DNA of 64,000 nt, from positions 37,958,266 to 38,022,265 of the forward strand of contig NC_067487.1 in NCBI RefSeq assembly GCF_947179515.1, in the 5' to 3' direction. Shown piece by piece: positions 22,834-33,920 of the stretch (positions are counted from its first letter, which is position 1; each line of letters begins with the position of its first letter). Below the pieces are notes generated by a model. That model saw only the letters and a list, made by a program, of their open reading frames with translations, searched no databases and was not told the DNA's origin. The translations under genes were made by a program, and so were the position numbers. This DNA comes from Apodemus sylvaticus. Its lineage: Eukaryota > Chordata > Mammalia > Rodentia > Muridae.

Positions 22834-22900
22834 TTAGTAGTAGCAGTAGTAGTAGTTGTTGTAGTAGTCATAGTCATAATCATAGTCATAGTAGTATTAA
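22834..22900 (+). repeat. TAG/TCATAG microsatellite
   Basis: Irregular (TAG)n passes into (TCATAG)n-like units. Imperfect and probably old. Confidence 0.85.
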
Positions 22901-24460
22901 ACAAGGAAGCCTGTACTACAGTTTCCTATGGAAGTCATAGAAACAGACACACAAACTTCCTGTCCTCAATCCCCAAACAAGTCACTGAGATTCAAAAAAA
23001 CAGTTAATAACTGCACCCGTCCTTTGGAACTTACATAAAGGCCATTCATACTAATAAGTAACAATAGTGTTTACTGAATGCAAGCCATTTTTAAAGTACA
23101 TTCAAACGAACTGTGCTTAGCCCCTAAACGGTTCTAGAAAGGAAAACTGAATGGTAGCAATATAACTCAAGGAGCAGACATATCAGCCTCACGCAAGAGC
23201 TTGTTAGAAAAACAAACTCTCAAGCCCCACCTTCTATTACTGAAGTGTAATCTGCTTTCAATACTAATGATTGCTATAAATATTAAAATTCTGAAGCACC
23301 TGAGACCACCTGGTTGGAAGTAATAGGATATGTTCAAACGTCAGACTTCACTCTCTGACTACTGTGCTTTCTTGCCTGTTTGCATTAAAGAGTGTATCTT
23401 AAGTGTCTAATATATAAGTATCCTCATATTTTAGGGATGCGTTGTAAATAGCTCCCTATTAAAAATGAACTTTCAAGAAACTGACCTTATGCTCACCAAA
23501 CACAACATAGATAGGAATTTGAATCAGAAACTCATCGAATATTAACATTTAGATGGAACAAAGGGACCTAAGAAATCAAGCCACATTTATGTAGAAATTG
23601 ATAATGAGAGAGATGCTCAGTAATATATGTATGATGAACCAACAAATTGTGGGTATAGTAAGGGATGGGGCTTACACATTGTAGATAGGTTTGTCTGTAA
23701 TTATGCAATTGCTGGGTTCTTAATTCTATGCAACTGCACAGAGATTTGTTTGAAGAAAAGATTTTTGAATAAATATGCAATTAGAAAATGCTCATGGTTT
23801 CATATTACTGTTTAAAGTGCTCTGTCAACCATGGAGGCTACTTATAAATGGTGATGAGTATAAAATATCCTTAAAATGTGCTTCTTCATAAACCAATTGC
23901 TTACTGCTCAATAGCAGATGTGTTTCATGAGTATTTTCTGGCATTTTATCAGAGCATTAATGAAAAATTGGTGTTGTGTAATACTGAAAACTTTGAACGA
24001 TAGTATAACACGCCCCACACACACCAAGAAATTTTCTATGTAATGTTAATCCTTACCATTTGCCCATCTTCAAAGATAACCTTTTAAAGAGTGACAGTGC
24101 TTTGATCTTCTATAAATGACATTATATTCTTCTCATAACTGTTTGTCTTCTGAATGGTTAGGCTGCATTTTACTTCCAATTTGCTGTCTGCACATGTTAG
24201 TCCTGTCACATGTGTAAAAGTTGGCATCTGTGTCTGCCTATTCTTCCTTCTGTATTTGCATTCTTTCAAGATGCCCAGACATCCAAAGCATATGGAGCAC
24301 AGTCCTTAAGCACTCTACTGCATTCGCATTGGTTCAATACCTTTACTCAAAACCTTTCTCAATAATAAGTATTATTGAAGATGGCCAAGATATTTTTCTT
24401 TTTAAATTAATTTTTGAAATTACTATGCAAAGCTATGGGCTCCATTATGACATTTTACAG
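22901..24460. other. Unique sequence, nothing recognised
   Basis: AT-rich, with no supported gene or repeat. Confidence 0.5.
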
Positions 24461-24530
24461 ACACACACACACACACACCTATTGGAAGAGAGAGGGAGAA
24501 AGAGAGAGATAGGAGTAGGGATGGAGAGAA
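24461..24530 (+). repeat. AC microsatellite and GA-rich stretch
   Basis: (AC)n at about 24461-24478, followed by GAGA-rich sequence to about 24530. Confidence 0.85.
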
Positions 24531-24537
24531 AATAAAT

Positions 24538-25620
24538 GCTAGCAAGGTTGCAGAGAAAGAGGAATTTTCATTCACTGTGAACCCACTCTAAAAACCAATA
24601 TGAAGAATACTCTCTAAATAAATTAATTAATGAATAAATAAATAAACCTCTACCATATGATCCAGGTGTACCACTTCTTGGAACATCCTCAAGGGATCAG
24701 ATTTCTACTTCTAGAGCTTCTTTCTCATCTGTGTTTATCACCACTTTATTTCCAATAGATGAGAAACAAACTAAATGACCTTCAACAGATTTATGAATAA
24801 TAAAAATGTGTTACTTCTGCACAGCGTGATACTATTCTGATACAAAATGAAATAAAATAAAACTTGCAGATAAATGTATAAGCCTAGAAAATATTATATC
24901 CAATAAGGTAACTCAGACACAGAGAGACAAATACAACTTATTTGTATCTCTTTCACTTGTGATTCTTAGCTCTAAATTTTCTGATACGAGTGTAACTGCC
25001 AGTCCACATCAAAAAAAAAAGCTTCTTTTTACAGCAAATGGAGACCAGTGCAGAAAATCATAACTGGACACAATGCAGAGGTCAATGGATTATGAGGATC
25101 TCAGTGCAGCAATGACATGAGTGCAACAACTCCTGCGCTCAGGAAATATCAAGAAAATGAACAGAAGAGATTCAGAGTACCAAGAAGTCTGCTGTGAAAT
25201 AGTCTCTCCTAGAAATAGCCTCATTCAAAAAAAAAAAAAAAACCCTAAGCAGCAATATCAATATCAATAGGAATGTTAATTTGGAAGGGGAAAATTCATG
25301 GGATCCCACCACCAAACAAACAACTGTAGGTAACTAATCACAGAAGAAGAATTAGCCTATCTCAGAGAAAAGATTTTCTTTGATAGCTATCAAATATGAA
25401 GCAGTAAGTCCTGAAATTACCTATACACAAACAACAAAAGCAGATTTGTCAGGTTGCACTATATATTTGTGCATAAGCATACATGTATATGTATGTGCAC
25501 ATGTAATAACAAGCAAAGAAAAAGTTATTATTGTGAGGGCGAGAAAGCATGGGAGGGACTGGAGGAAGAAAAGGCAAGGGGGAAGTGTTCTTAAATGGAT
25601 TGTCAGTGAATAAAAATCGG
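24538..25620 (+). mobile_element. Old Lx-type L1 3' fragment
   Basis: It starts in the ORF2 C-terminal region ('gcaaggttgcagagaaagagg'), passes 'accttcaacagatttatg' and 'ccaataaggtaactcagac', then runs through an Lx-like 3' UTR ('gcaaatggagaccagtgcag', 'gaagtctgctgtgaaatag', 'catgggagggactggagg'). An A run sits at about 25227-25241. The reading frame is destroyed. The match to Lx consensus is from memory. Confidence 0.75.
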
Positions 25621-25858
25621 AGTTCTTTCCACTGACAAATGTGCCTGAAGGTACAGCTGTTTCATTGCTATAAAGGTGTAATGAAAACTAAAGCAAAAAT
25701 AAACTATATTTTCCTTTTTAAAAAAAGATTATCATTGTTTTCATGTACTATACTTCTTTCTTTACAGCATGAGGTAATCTATTTAAAACTTTTAAGAATC
25801 CAATTATCTGAAAATCCATGTCTAAGGATTTTCAGATTTTAAGTTAGTTAGGTAGTTT

Positions 25859-25947
25859 AGGGGGTTGGCAGTACAGGGTTGGCAGTACATTGGGCATCAT
25901 TCATACTAGGTAAGCCCCTACCACTAAGCTATTTTCCCAACTCTTAA
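25859..25947 (-). mobile_element. Degenerate ID/B4-like SINE relic
   Basis: 'actaggtaagcccctaccactaagctattttcccaact' resembles the complement of a tRNA-Ala-derived ID/B4 core (box B region). It is short and decayed. Confidence 0.4.
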
Positions 25948-26129
25948 AGGAAATTGTAAACAATTAATCTTTAAGTTGTTGATCCAGTTTTACTGCCTGA
26001 AAGCATACTCCAAGATTCATCTTTAAGAGACTTAGGTTTTCTCCCCAAGAAATGGAATATATGCTCTATTATTTTCTATTCATGCAACGGAGCTACATTT
26101 GGTTTAAGACTTTAGTTCACACCTTCTTG

Positions 26130-27270
26130 TTTCTTTTCTTTTTTTATTTTTTATTTTTTTGTTTATTTTCATACTAAAAGGAAAAACAGACTTCTTTTTT
26201 CTTTTCTTTTTTTACAGCTAAATCATTACCCCACTCCTGGTCAACCCTCCCATTCCTCCTCCCCCTTCTCTCCAAGAGGATGTCCCCACCCCACTTCCAC
26301 CAAACCTCCCCACTCCCTGGGGCCTCAAGTCTGTCAAGTGAGTCTTCTCTCACTAAGGCCAGACAAGGCAGTCTTTTGCTATATATGTGTAGAGGGGTTC
26401 AGGGTAGGGGCTCAAACCACTTCTTTTATGCTGCCTGGTTGGTGACTCCCTGTCTAGGAGATCTCAGGCGTCCAAGTTAGTTGAGACTGCTGGTCTTCCT
26501 ATGCGGTTGCCCTCCTCCTCAGCTTCTTCCAGTCTTTCCCTAATACAACCACAGAGGTCCCTGACTTCAGTCAATTGGTTGGGTATAAGTGTCTGCTTCC
26601 GTCTCAGTCAGCTGCTTGTTAGGCCTCTCAGAAGATAGCAATGCTAGTCTCCCGTGTATAAGCACACAATAGCATCAGTAATAATGTCAAGCCTTGGAGC
26701 CTCCACTTGAGATGGATCCCAAATTGGGCCAGTCACTGGACCTCCTTTCTCTAAGTCTCTTCTCCATTTTTGTCCCAGCAGTTCTTTTATAAGGGAACAA
26801 TTCTGGGTCAAAGTTTTGGGCTGTGGGATGGCAACCCCCATCCCTTCACTTGATGCCCTATCTTTCTACTGGAGGTAGACTCTACAACTTCTCTCTCCCC
26901 ACTATTGGGCATGTCTTCTAAGGTCCCTCCCTTTGAGTCCTGAGAGTCTCTCACCTATCAGGTCTGTGGTACTTTCTTGAGAGTCCCCCCACCTCCCACC
27001 CTCCTGAGGTTGCATATTTCCATTCATTCTGCTGGCCCTCAGGGCTTCTCTCCTGCCCCGCCCCCCCACAATACCTGATCATGTTCCCCCTTTTCCCCTT
27101 AAACTCCCCTCTCCCACCCAGATCCTTCCCTCTGTCTGCCTCCCATGATTGCTTTCTTCTCCCTCTCAAGTGGGATTGAAGTATCCTCACTTGGGCCATT
27201 TGGCTTGTTAACTTTGAGTTCTGTAGAGAAACAGAATTCTTTGTCAAAGGTTGGTTTTTTTGTTTGTTTG
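26130..27270 (-). mobile_element. RMER1-like rodent retroposon
   Basis: A T-rich start at 26130-26215 (the A-rich tail on the minus strand) is followed by about 1 kb of pyrimidine-rich text. Landmarks are 'ctcaagtctgtcaagtgag', 'atgctgcctggttggtgact', 'gagactgctggtcttcc', 'tcagcttcttccagtctttc' and 'ctttcttctccctctcaag'. The copy at 44003-44459 shares the first half of this. I recall the family as RMER1; the name is tentative. No intact frame. Confidence 0.6.
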
Positions 27271-29204
27271 TTTGTTTTTTTTTTTGAGTTTTCTGAGAAA
27301 GCCTCATCATAAATAGCACAATATTTGGCAATTACATATATTCATTTACAAGTTCACTTAAAACATAGTCTAAGCCCCAAAAGCAAGACGATATGCAGAA
27401 AAGATACACAGATGTACTTCTGTCTAGCTTGTCTTACTTCCTAGTGGCAAAAACAGATATTGCACAAAAGTCTAAATGAGGCATGTTCCTATAATAAATG
27501 TGTGTTCTGGGAGACCATAAAAAAGGCAGATGTTCAATGCCCTTTGAAATATACATTCAAACGTGTTTACCTGCAACCATGTCCTACTGCTAAGAACAAG
27601 CTAAAAATAGTTTATTGAATGACTGAGTTAAAACAGAAACATATTAACAAGTTGCAGCTTATAGGCAACAATTTGCTATGTCATTATACTAACATGAAAC
27701 TCCTTGAGTCCCCAGGGGTGCTACCTACCATGCAGTTAAGCCTAGGCAAATGAACAAAGCCTAGAGCAGAAGTCTCATCTGTCAGGACAAGTGAAGCAAA
27801 GATATATTGAAAATCTGTCTTCAGGCTCTTTGGAGCCTTCATGCACAACAATAATGCTGTGAACCGAGACCCAGTAACCAATAAACCACCAATCAGAGAC
27901 AAGAATTCAGTTGCTCTTATTTAAACACAGACTTTGGCCAGAGCACAAGTGTAGGGAAGGGCAGTGGATTCCATGAGAATTGTAGGCACAGGCGTCAGCC
28001 ACAAAGTACAGAAAAATAATTACTGCATATCATTTTGTAAATTAATTTATTCGTCATCAATCATTTTGACTTCAAATACAGGGACAATCACATGCACATT
28101 GAGCACCAGTGTCCTGTATCCTGTTCTATACTGGGAGACATAGAGCAACCCAAAGGAACTAGAGTCATGACCTAGTGACCATGATATTCAAAGTAACACT
28201 TACAAAACTCAAAACACCACCATAAGTAATGATTAGACTCTTCTTCCTCCTGATGATAATCGTCAAGATATCTTAAAGTCTATGAGCCCATAGACAATCA
28301 CTGCTACATCCACCAATGCATTTCCAAAGCCAAGTGCCTCGTGATGTGTATGTCTTAGTTAGATGAGTAAAGGGATAAATCATTAAAGTGTTACATTGTT
28401 AACAAATTGAGTATAACCTGACTTAAGCTTAGTATACATCAGAAAAATGAATGTAGAGACACTGAAGACTTTGAGTAGTGGAAAAAGAAGAATCAGTGTC
28501 CATAATATAATCTATAAAAATGAACACCAAATCAATTATACTCAAGTATACAAACTGAAACTACATGCTTGATTTACTAACTAAGCTGCAGCTCCTGAAC
28601 CCACCTATCTCTGATTTAGAACTGTTGCTTTGATTGTTTAACCATGGCTGCTTTCATTGCCATCCTGCCCCTATCAGTTACTAACACTAAAATACAATCC
28701 TAGCTCTTTATTTCCTTACAAGGTGGCAGAGTAGTCTGTGAACTACAACGCATCTCTAGATACTTGGGAAATAATAGGAGTACAATCCACACAGCAGCTT
28801 ACTGGGTTAGAATAAATGGCCTTACATGGGCAGTTTGAGACCTGTTGGTATAGAAATACCTTTCCTGGTGATTTGCATAATCTATGAGAAAGCATATGAC
28901 CAAGTCCTATCACCTACCTTGGGCTGCAAGTTGTCCAGTGCATGCCTGTCTACTCCTAAAGTCATGATAAGCTAAATGACCGAAAGGGGCAACTAGCCAT
29001 CTGTGCTCAAGTTTGGTTTTCTAGTTTTCTCTTTCTGATAATGTGATTAGAATCTGATCAAATTTTCTCATATGTGTTTGATTTGCTTTTTGTCTCCTAG
29101 AAACATTTATGAAGCATTTGCTGACATGAACTTTATTTTCACTTTGAAAGCAATCCATTCTATCATTTTTACTTCAATTTAATCATCCTCATTATTATTG
29201 TTTG
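27271..29204. other. Unique sequence, nothing recognised
   Basis: No recognised gene or repeat. The stretch at 27690-27950 has an LTR-like feel ('aaccaataaaccaccaatca') but I cannot assign it. Confidence 0.45.
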
Positions 29205-29382
29205 CATGTGCATGGTATATATGGGTGTGAGTGCACTTGTGTGTGCCTCAGCACATGTGTGGAGGCCAGAGAACAGCTCTGGAGAGATTTTCTTCTTTCC
29301 ACCTTTACATGGATTCTAACAACCAAACTCCAGCCACCAGGCTTTTACCCACCAAGCCATCTGGCCTACCCTTGCTCTTTTT
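29205..29382 (-). mobile_element. B3-like SINE
   Basis: Complement of a B3/B2-type SINE: 'tgtggaggccagagaacag', 'accaaactccagccaccagg', 'cccaccaagccatctggcc'. The last phrase is the complement of the tRNA-derived promoter end. Confidence 0.65.
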
Positions 29383-29486
29383 GGTGTTTTAATTTCTAGT
29401 AAGAAATAAAATGTACATTCCCAATTACAAACATTTTATATTGTCCTTTGTATCTTTCTCCATTAAGTCATCAGGGCATTAATTAT

Positions 29487-29540
29487 GCCATCGTAAAAGA
29501 TGGCAGATAATTAGAGATCGTCAAATTAGCATCTAATTTG
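29487..29540. repeat. Two adjacent small hairpins
   Basis: Hairpin one is 'gccatcgtaaaagatggc' at 29487-29504 (6-bp stem). Hairpin two is 'caaattagcatctaatttg' at 29522-29540 (8-bp stem, 3-base loop). TAATTA-type homeodomain core words lie between and within them. Confidence 0.8.
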
Positions 29541-29846
29541 GTTACACCCAAATACTAGAAGGCTAAACAATTATTGGGGCCATTGAAAGCAAGGCAGTAT
29601 CCAGATCTCTGGTGTCAGTCAAAGAATGGAGCATCCAGAATGCACCTAGCTGCTCCCTCTGCTTCCACTACTGTGCACAGATAGAGCCATGCATGCATTT
29701 TAATTAAGATCCAAGTCTTCTGACAGTTGCCACTGGTCACCAAATTCTGTTTGCTAGTTAATTCTTATCGCAAATTTAACAAGCTTAGGATCATGAGAAT
29801 ATAGAAGAAATCAATATGGGTTTTGTTTGTTTGTTTTTGTTTTTTT

Positions 29847-30380
29847 ACACATAAAAATTGACAAAGTTTATTAGGAAACATTAGTTGTAGATTTAAAAAA
29901 CATAAAAGAGGACAATCTGCAAGACGTATACAAAGATACTAAATACTATGTAAATTAAGACCATAATTCAAATTGCTAATTATAATCACAGTGTCTGGTA
30001 AAGCAGTTGTCAGTCTCTGGGAAATTCACCCATCTTCTCGTTGAAAGCCAACGAGATTCACTTCAAGCTCAATCATTTAATTTACTTCAGTAACGCCGGG
30101 TACACAGCCCGAAGCATGCACTATAGCACAGAAGCCCGAACTGTCATCTTGTCATCTCCTCTTCAGGCCTATCACGGCCATCTCTTAAAGTGCAAGCTAC
30201 AAATGGATTGTTTCCTTAAACAAAGGCTTGTAAAAAGTGTGTGTGATGGGTTTCCAGGATGGTTATACAACTAACCGAAGGCAACCGGCGGCTCTCTGCT
30301 ACTGGCTCAGTCCAGTTCCTACTGTACTACCAACAGAACATGTACTCTCTCGCTCTACCTGCATTCTTTTTGTAAACTGC
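29847..30380 (-). pseudogene. Probable processed retrocopy of a 3' UTR
   Basis: A T-rich run at 29822-29846 is followed on the + strand by 'acacataaaaattgacaaag' and 'tttattag'. On the minus strand this reads as AATAAA about 20 bases upstream of an A-rich tail. The roughly 500 bases beyond keep several CpGs ('aacgccggg', 'accggcggc') in an AT-rich setting. No coding frame is visible on the minus strand, so a 3' UTR-only, 5'-truncated copy is likely. Parent gene not identified; no target duplication found. Confidence 0.45.
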
Positions 30381-31739
30381 ATTTATTGAATTTCAAACAC
30401 TGCTTCATTCCAATGATCAGCAATATTCAACTACAAATATAGAGCCCTAGTGCCTCATTATATGCCTCTAGTGCCTTTACTTTGATGTTCATAAATATAA
30501 TTATACAATGATAAAATATTGTTAAATTAAAATATGTAAGAAAAATAGAATGGAAATCCATTCATAAAGAAAAGGAATGATAACATTTTTGTGGTTAAAT
30601 TCTACCCTACCCCCCAAATGCTGCCTTTCTTGCCTTTCACTAGGAAATTATTCTGTCATTGTCTGCTGAGCCTGCAGTGACTATCTTTGAAGGAACTGCA
30701 GGCAAGACAATACTGATGTCCTTCAACGCCCACCAATAGTTGCCTCTAGACCAGACTTAAGTCTAAGCAAGCTCCTAGATAGGAAATAGAAAGTATAGCC
30801 TATAAGGAGGTGCACTTCAACTCTAAAGAGCTTAATGAGTTTGCTAATTCCTTCAAGAACAGTCTGTGGACTATGTGTAAGAATGAATTGTAGTGTGTAG
30901 CATGATGGTGAAAGGAGCATAAAACTGGATCTACATGGGTTTATTGATGTGGGCCCTCTGAATGGAGATTCTAGAGTTAATGTAGAAGCGTGCACAGTTA
31001 AAAAAAATTATCAAAAGGTTTGCTTGAATGATTGGCTGAAGTATTAGTTGAAAGACGGCTCACTGAAAAAGAGTTGGAGATGCCTGCTATCCCTTGTCTT
31101 AGTGTTGATGAGGGATTTTAAGGCTCAGGGAAATTGCCACGCTGGAGTGAGTACACTGCATAAAACCTCCACAATAAGAAGGCCCAGAAGACATGCCCTT
31201 CACTAGTCCTGTAAGACACAAAATGGTGAGAAGGGCACCAGCATGTTTGAAGACTTCTGATTGCCCTTCTCCTTGTACTAGACCTTAGGGCCAGAGATGC
31301 TGCTGCTCAATTGAATGATTAGTGAAATGGGTTTATTTGGGCCCCAAAATAGCAGGAGCCAGGTGGCAACAATAAATAGCCAAATGCAAAGTAATCATAG
31401 TTATCGTAAAGGGCAGCATAAGCAATTGCAATGACCATGACGTCCTGTCCCATAAAGGGCAGCTCCGTCAAAACCAGTTTTATGGTGGCATGACTCAGAT
31501 GAACCTTTGGTACTAGCTAATCAATCATAATGTTTCCAGGCAGAAATAGACAAGAAGCCTACTGCATTTTTGTTTGATCTGTGTAAGCAGAAAAATTCAC
31601 AAACAAGTGAAAGAAACTTCCATTGGATTGTGGCAAAAGAGAATCTCCAGTCAGTGAACCAATTTCCAGACTTGAGCCGATTCCTAGACCCAGAAGGCCT
31701 CATATGAAGGGAAAGCCAGGTCTACCTGAGAAATGTTAA
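30381..31739. other. Unique sequence, nothing recognised
   Basis: No recognised gene or repeat. Confidence 0.5.
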
Positions 31740-32060
31740 CTCTGTGACAACAATACCTGACAGAAACAACTTATGGGAAGAAAGAGCAATCTGGCTCACG
31801 ATTCTGGAAGTTTCACTCCATCCTGGCAAGGAAGGCATGGAGAACCAATCAGTTCATGTCAACAGGAGTCAGCAGAAAGGGTTCCGTGCATCATGGCAGA
31901 CCAAGAATCAGAGAGCAAATCAGGAAGCCAGGGCAGGAATAACCTTTAAATGCCTGCCTCTGTGGCTTGTTTCCATCAGAAAGGCTGTGCCCACAGCCTA
32001 GCACCAAGTATGCACCCATGAGCCTATGGGAGACATTCCAGATTCAAATCAAAGCACTAG
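31740..32060 (-). mobile_element. Possible MaLR-like LTR relic
   Basis: 'ctggctcacgattctggaag' followed by 'atcctggcaaggaaggcatgg' resembles the antisense of rodent or mammalian MaLR-type repeats. Weak and short. Confidence 0.3.
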
Positions 32061-33395
32061 GTTTTGGAGAATCTCTCCAAAATCAGCAAGCTTTTGGATA
32101 AATCTGTATTGCATTATATTGTTTAAGTTAATTTGTATTTTTTTAATTTTTTTAAAAATCAAAATTTGACGATTTTTAAATCTGTCTGCATGAATCTAAA
32201 CAATTGGGAAAATTGTAAAAGTCATTCAGAGTTCTTTATTTTTTTTTAAGTATCACTTAGGGAACCTGTGGATGTGAATAGCTCTCTGATAGTAAGGCCT
32301 GATAGGTTAGTTGAGGAAGGTCAACAGTAAAGGTCTTCTGAAGTCATCGAAAAGCATATTTTCCATGACATCTCCTTCTGTGTTGATCAGACTCTCCATC
32401 TACTTACGTATGCTGTTTCCTTAGAGTTTAATTTTGCTCAGCCAAAATTACATTTCGCTTCCCTGAAAATCTCAAGAATATATTTAATAGAAATTGAAAT
32501 TAGGTCTTAAAATAAAGATGACATTATTAACGATCACTAAAACTCAATGGTGTTTTCTTTATGTCATGATAATTTAATGGTATTTCCAAAACTTTATCTA
32601 CATTTCCCCTCAAGTTGTAAGTGACTTCCCATCTCTAGATTCCTTGACTGCAGAGAGCCAGATGGTCTAGAGTATTTCATCACGTGTGACCACCTGCCTT
32701 TATAGACAGCACAACATTTGATCATCTGTTTCAAAATATCCTCCCTTGTCTTTCTTCCTTATAAATCCATGGAAACCTAAGCCTGAAGATGCTATATGAA
32801 TGTCCATGCTATTTTCTCATTATCAGTAGGATAATAAGAACAGGAAAATCACCCACCAAACCATCTTTTCATGAATTCAGAAAAAGCTAATCAGAAACGT
32901 ACTCATTTCATGAGCTACATGTGAACACATGACTTGAAAAGATCAGCTTTAGACTGGTTTTGAACATCAGCTCTTGATTCAACCAAAAATTAGGGCGTTG
33001 AAAGCATCTTTACCTCCAAAATTATTTTCCTGACCCATATTCTACTTCTTAAACAGTGTTCATGGGCTCATTTGTAGAACGTGATTGCAGCTAAGTGTCG
33101 GAGGTGTCATCTCCAAGGTAAGCACAGCAGGACTAAGAAATCGAGTCTAAGTCATAAAAATGAAAATGTCAAACATGTTTTCAAAAGTAGAATGAGCAGG
33201 TAGCACCAGAACCTGCTTCACGGCTTCTGAAAAACTGCTATCAATATCAACAACAATGTAAATTTCTAGTGTGGGACATATTTAAATATTAAGAGAGAAA
33301 ATTGATACTAACAGTGAAAAAAATGACAGAATCCGTTAAGGCTAAGATTAGAGTTAAAATCATGTTAAGCCCTAAAAGTATTAGTCACATTGGGT
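32061..33395. other. Unique sequence, nothing recognised
   Basis: AT-rich with short T and A runs near 32230. No gene. Confidence 0.5.
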
Positions 33396-33827
33396 TAGGT
33401 ATGGTGGTGAATCTTGATTGTCACCTGGACTGTATCAAAAATCAACTAAATCCAAGTAGCAGGATACATATGTGAAGGAGTTTCTTGACTGGATCATTTG
33501 AGGTAGGAAGACCTACCTTAAGTCTGGGCCACACCTTCCGTAAAAGGATATGAAAGGGAAGGTTTTGCTTTTTACAGGCTTGTCCTCACTCTGAGTGGCA
33601 AGCTCATCTCTCCTGCTTATGAAGCATCCCTTTATTGTTAAAATCTACTTCTTGCAGATGTCAGTGTAACTGAGACTAGCTAGAACATCCAGCCTCATGA
33701 ACTGAGCAACTAGATTAGTGGCCTTTATGTTAGGAGACAGTCATTACCAAAATAGCTGGACCACAGCCTGTAAGTCCCTCTGATAAATAGATGATAGATA
33801 AATAGATAGACGATAGATAAAGAAATG

Positions 33828-33873
<46 letters not shown>

Positions 33874-33920
33874 GAAATATTCTATCAGTTCCTCTAGAGA
33901 AACCTGATTAATACAGGTAG
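33396..33920 (+). mobile_element. Old interspersed repeat carrying a GATA microsatellite
   Basis: It reads like a common rodent DNA-transposon relic: 'ggtgaatcttgattgtcacc', 'agctggaccacagcctgtaa', and an end 'cctctagagaaacctgatta'. A (GATA)n array occupies about 33783-33872. Family not certain. Confidence 0.45.

Noticed and set aside
25808..25839. 12-bp-stem hairpin 'atctgaaaatcc'/'ggattttcagat'
   Set aside because: Short, AT-rich and expected by chance in 64 kb of such sequence.
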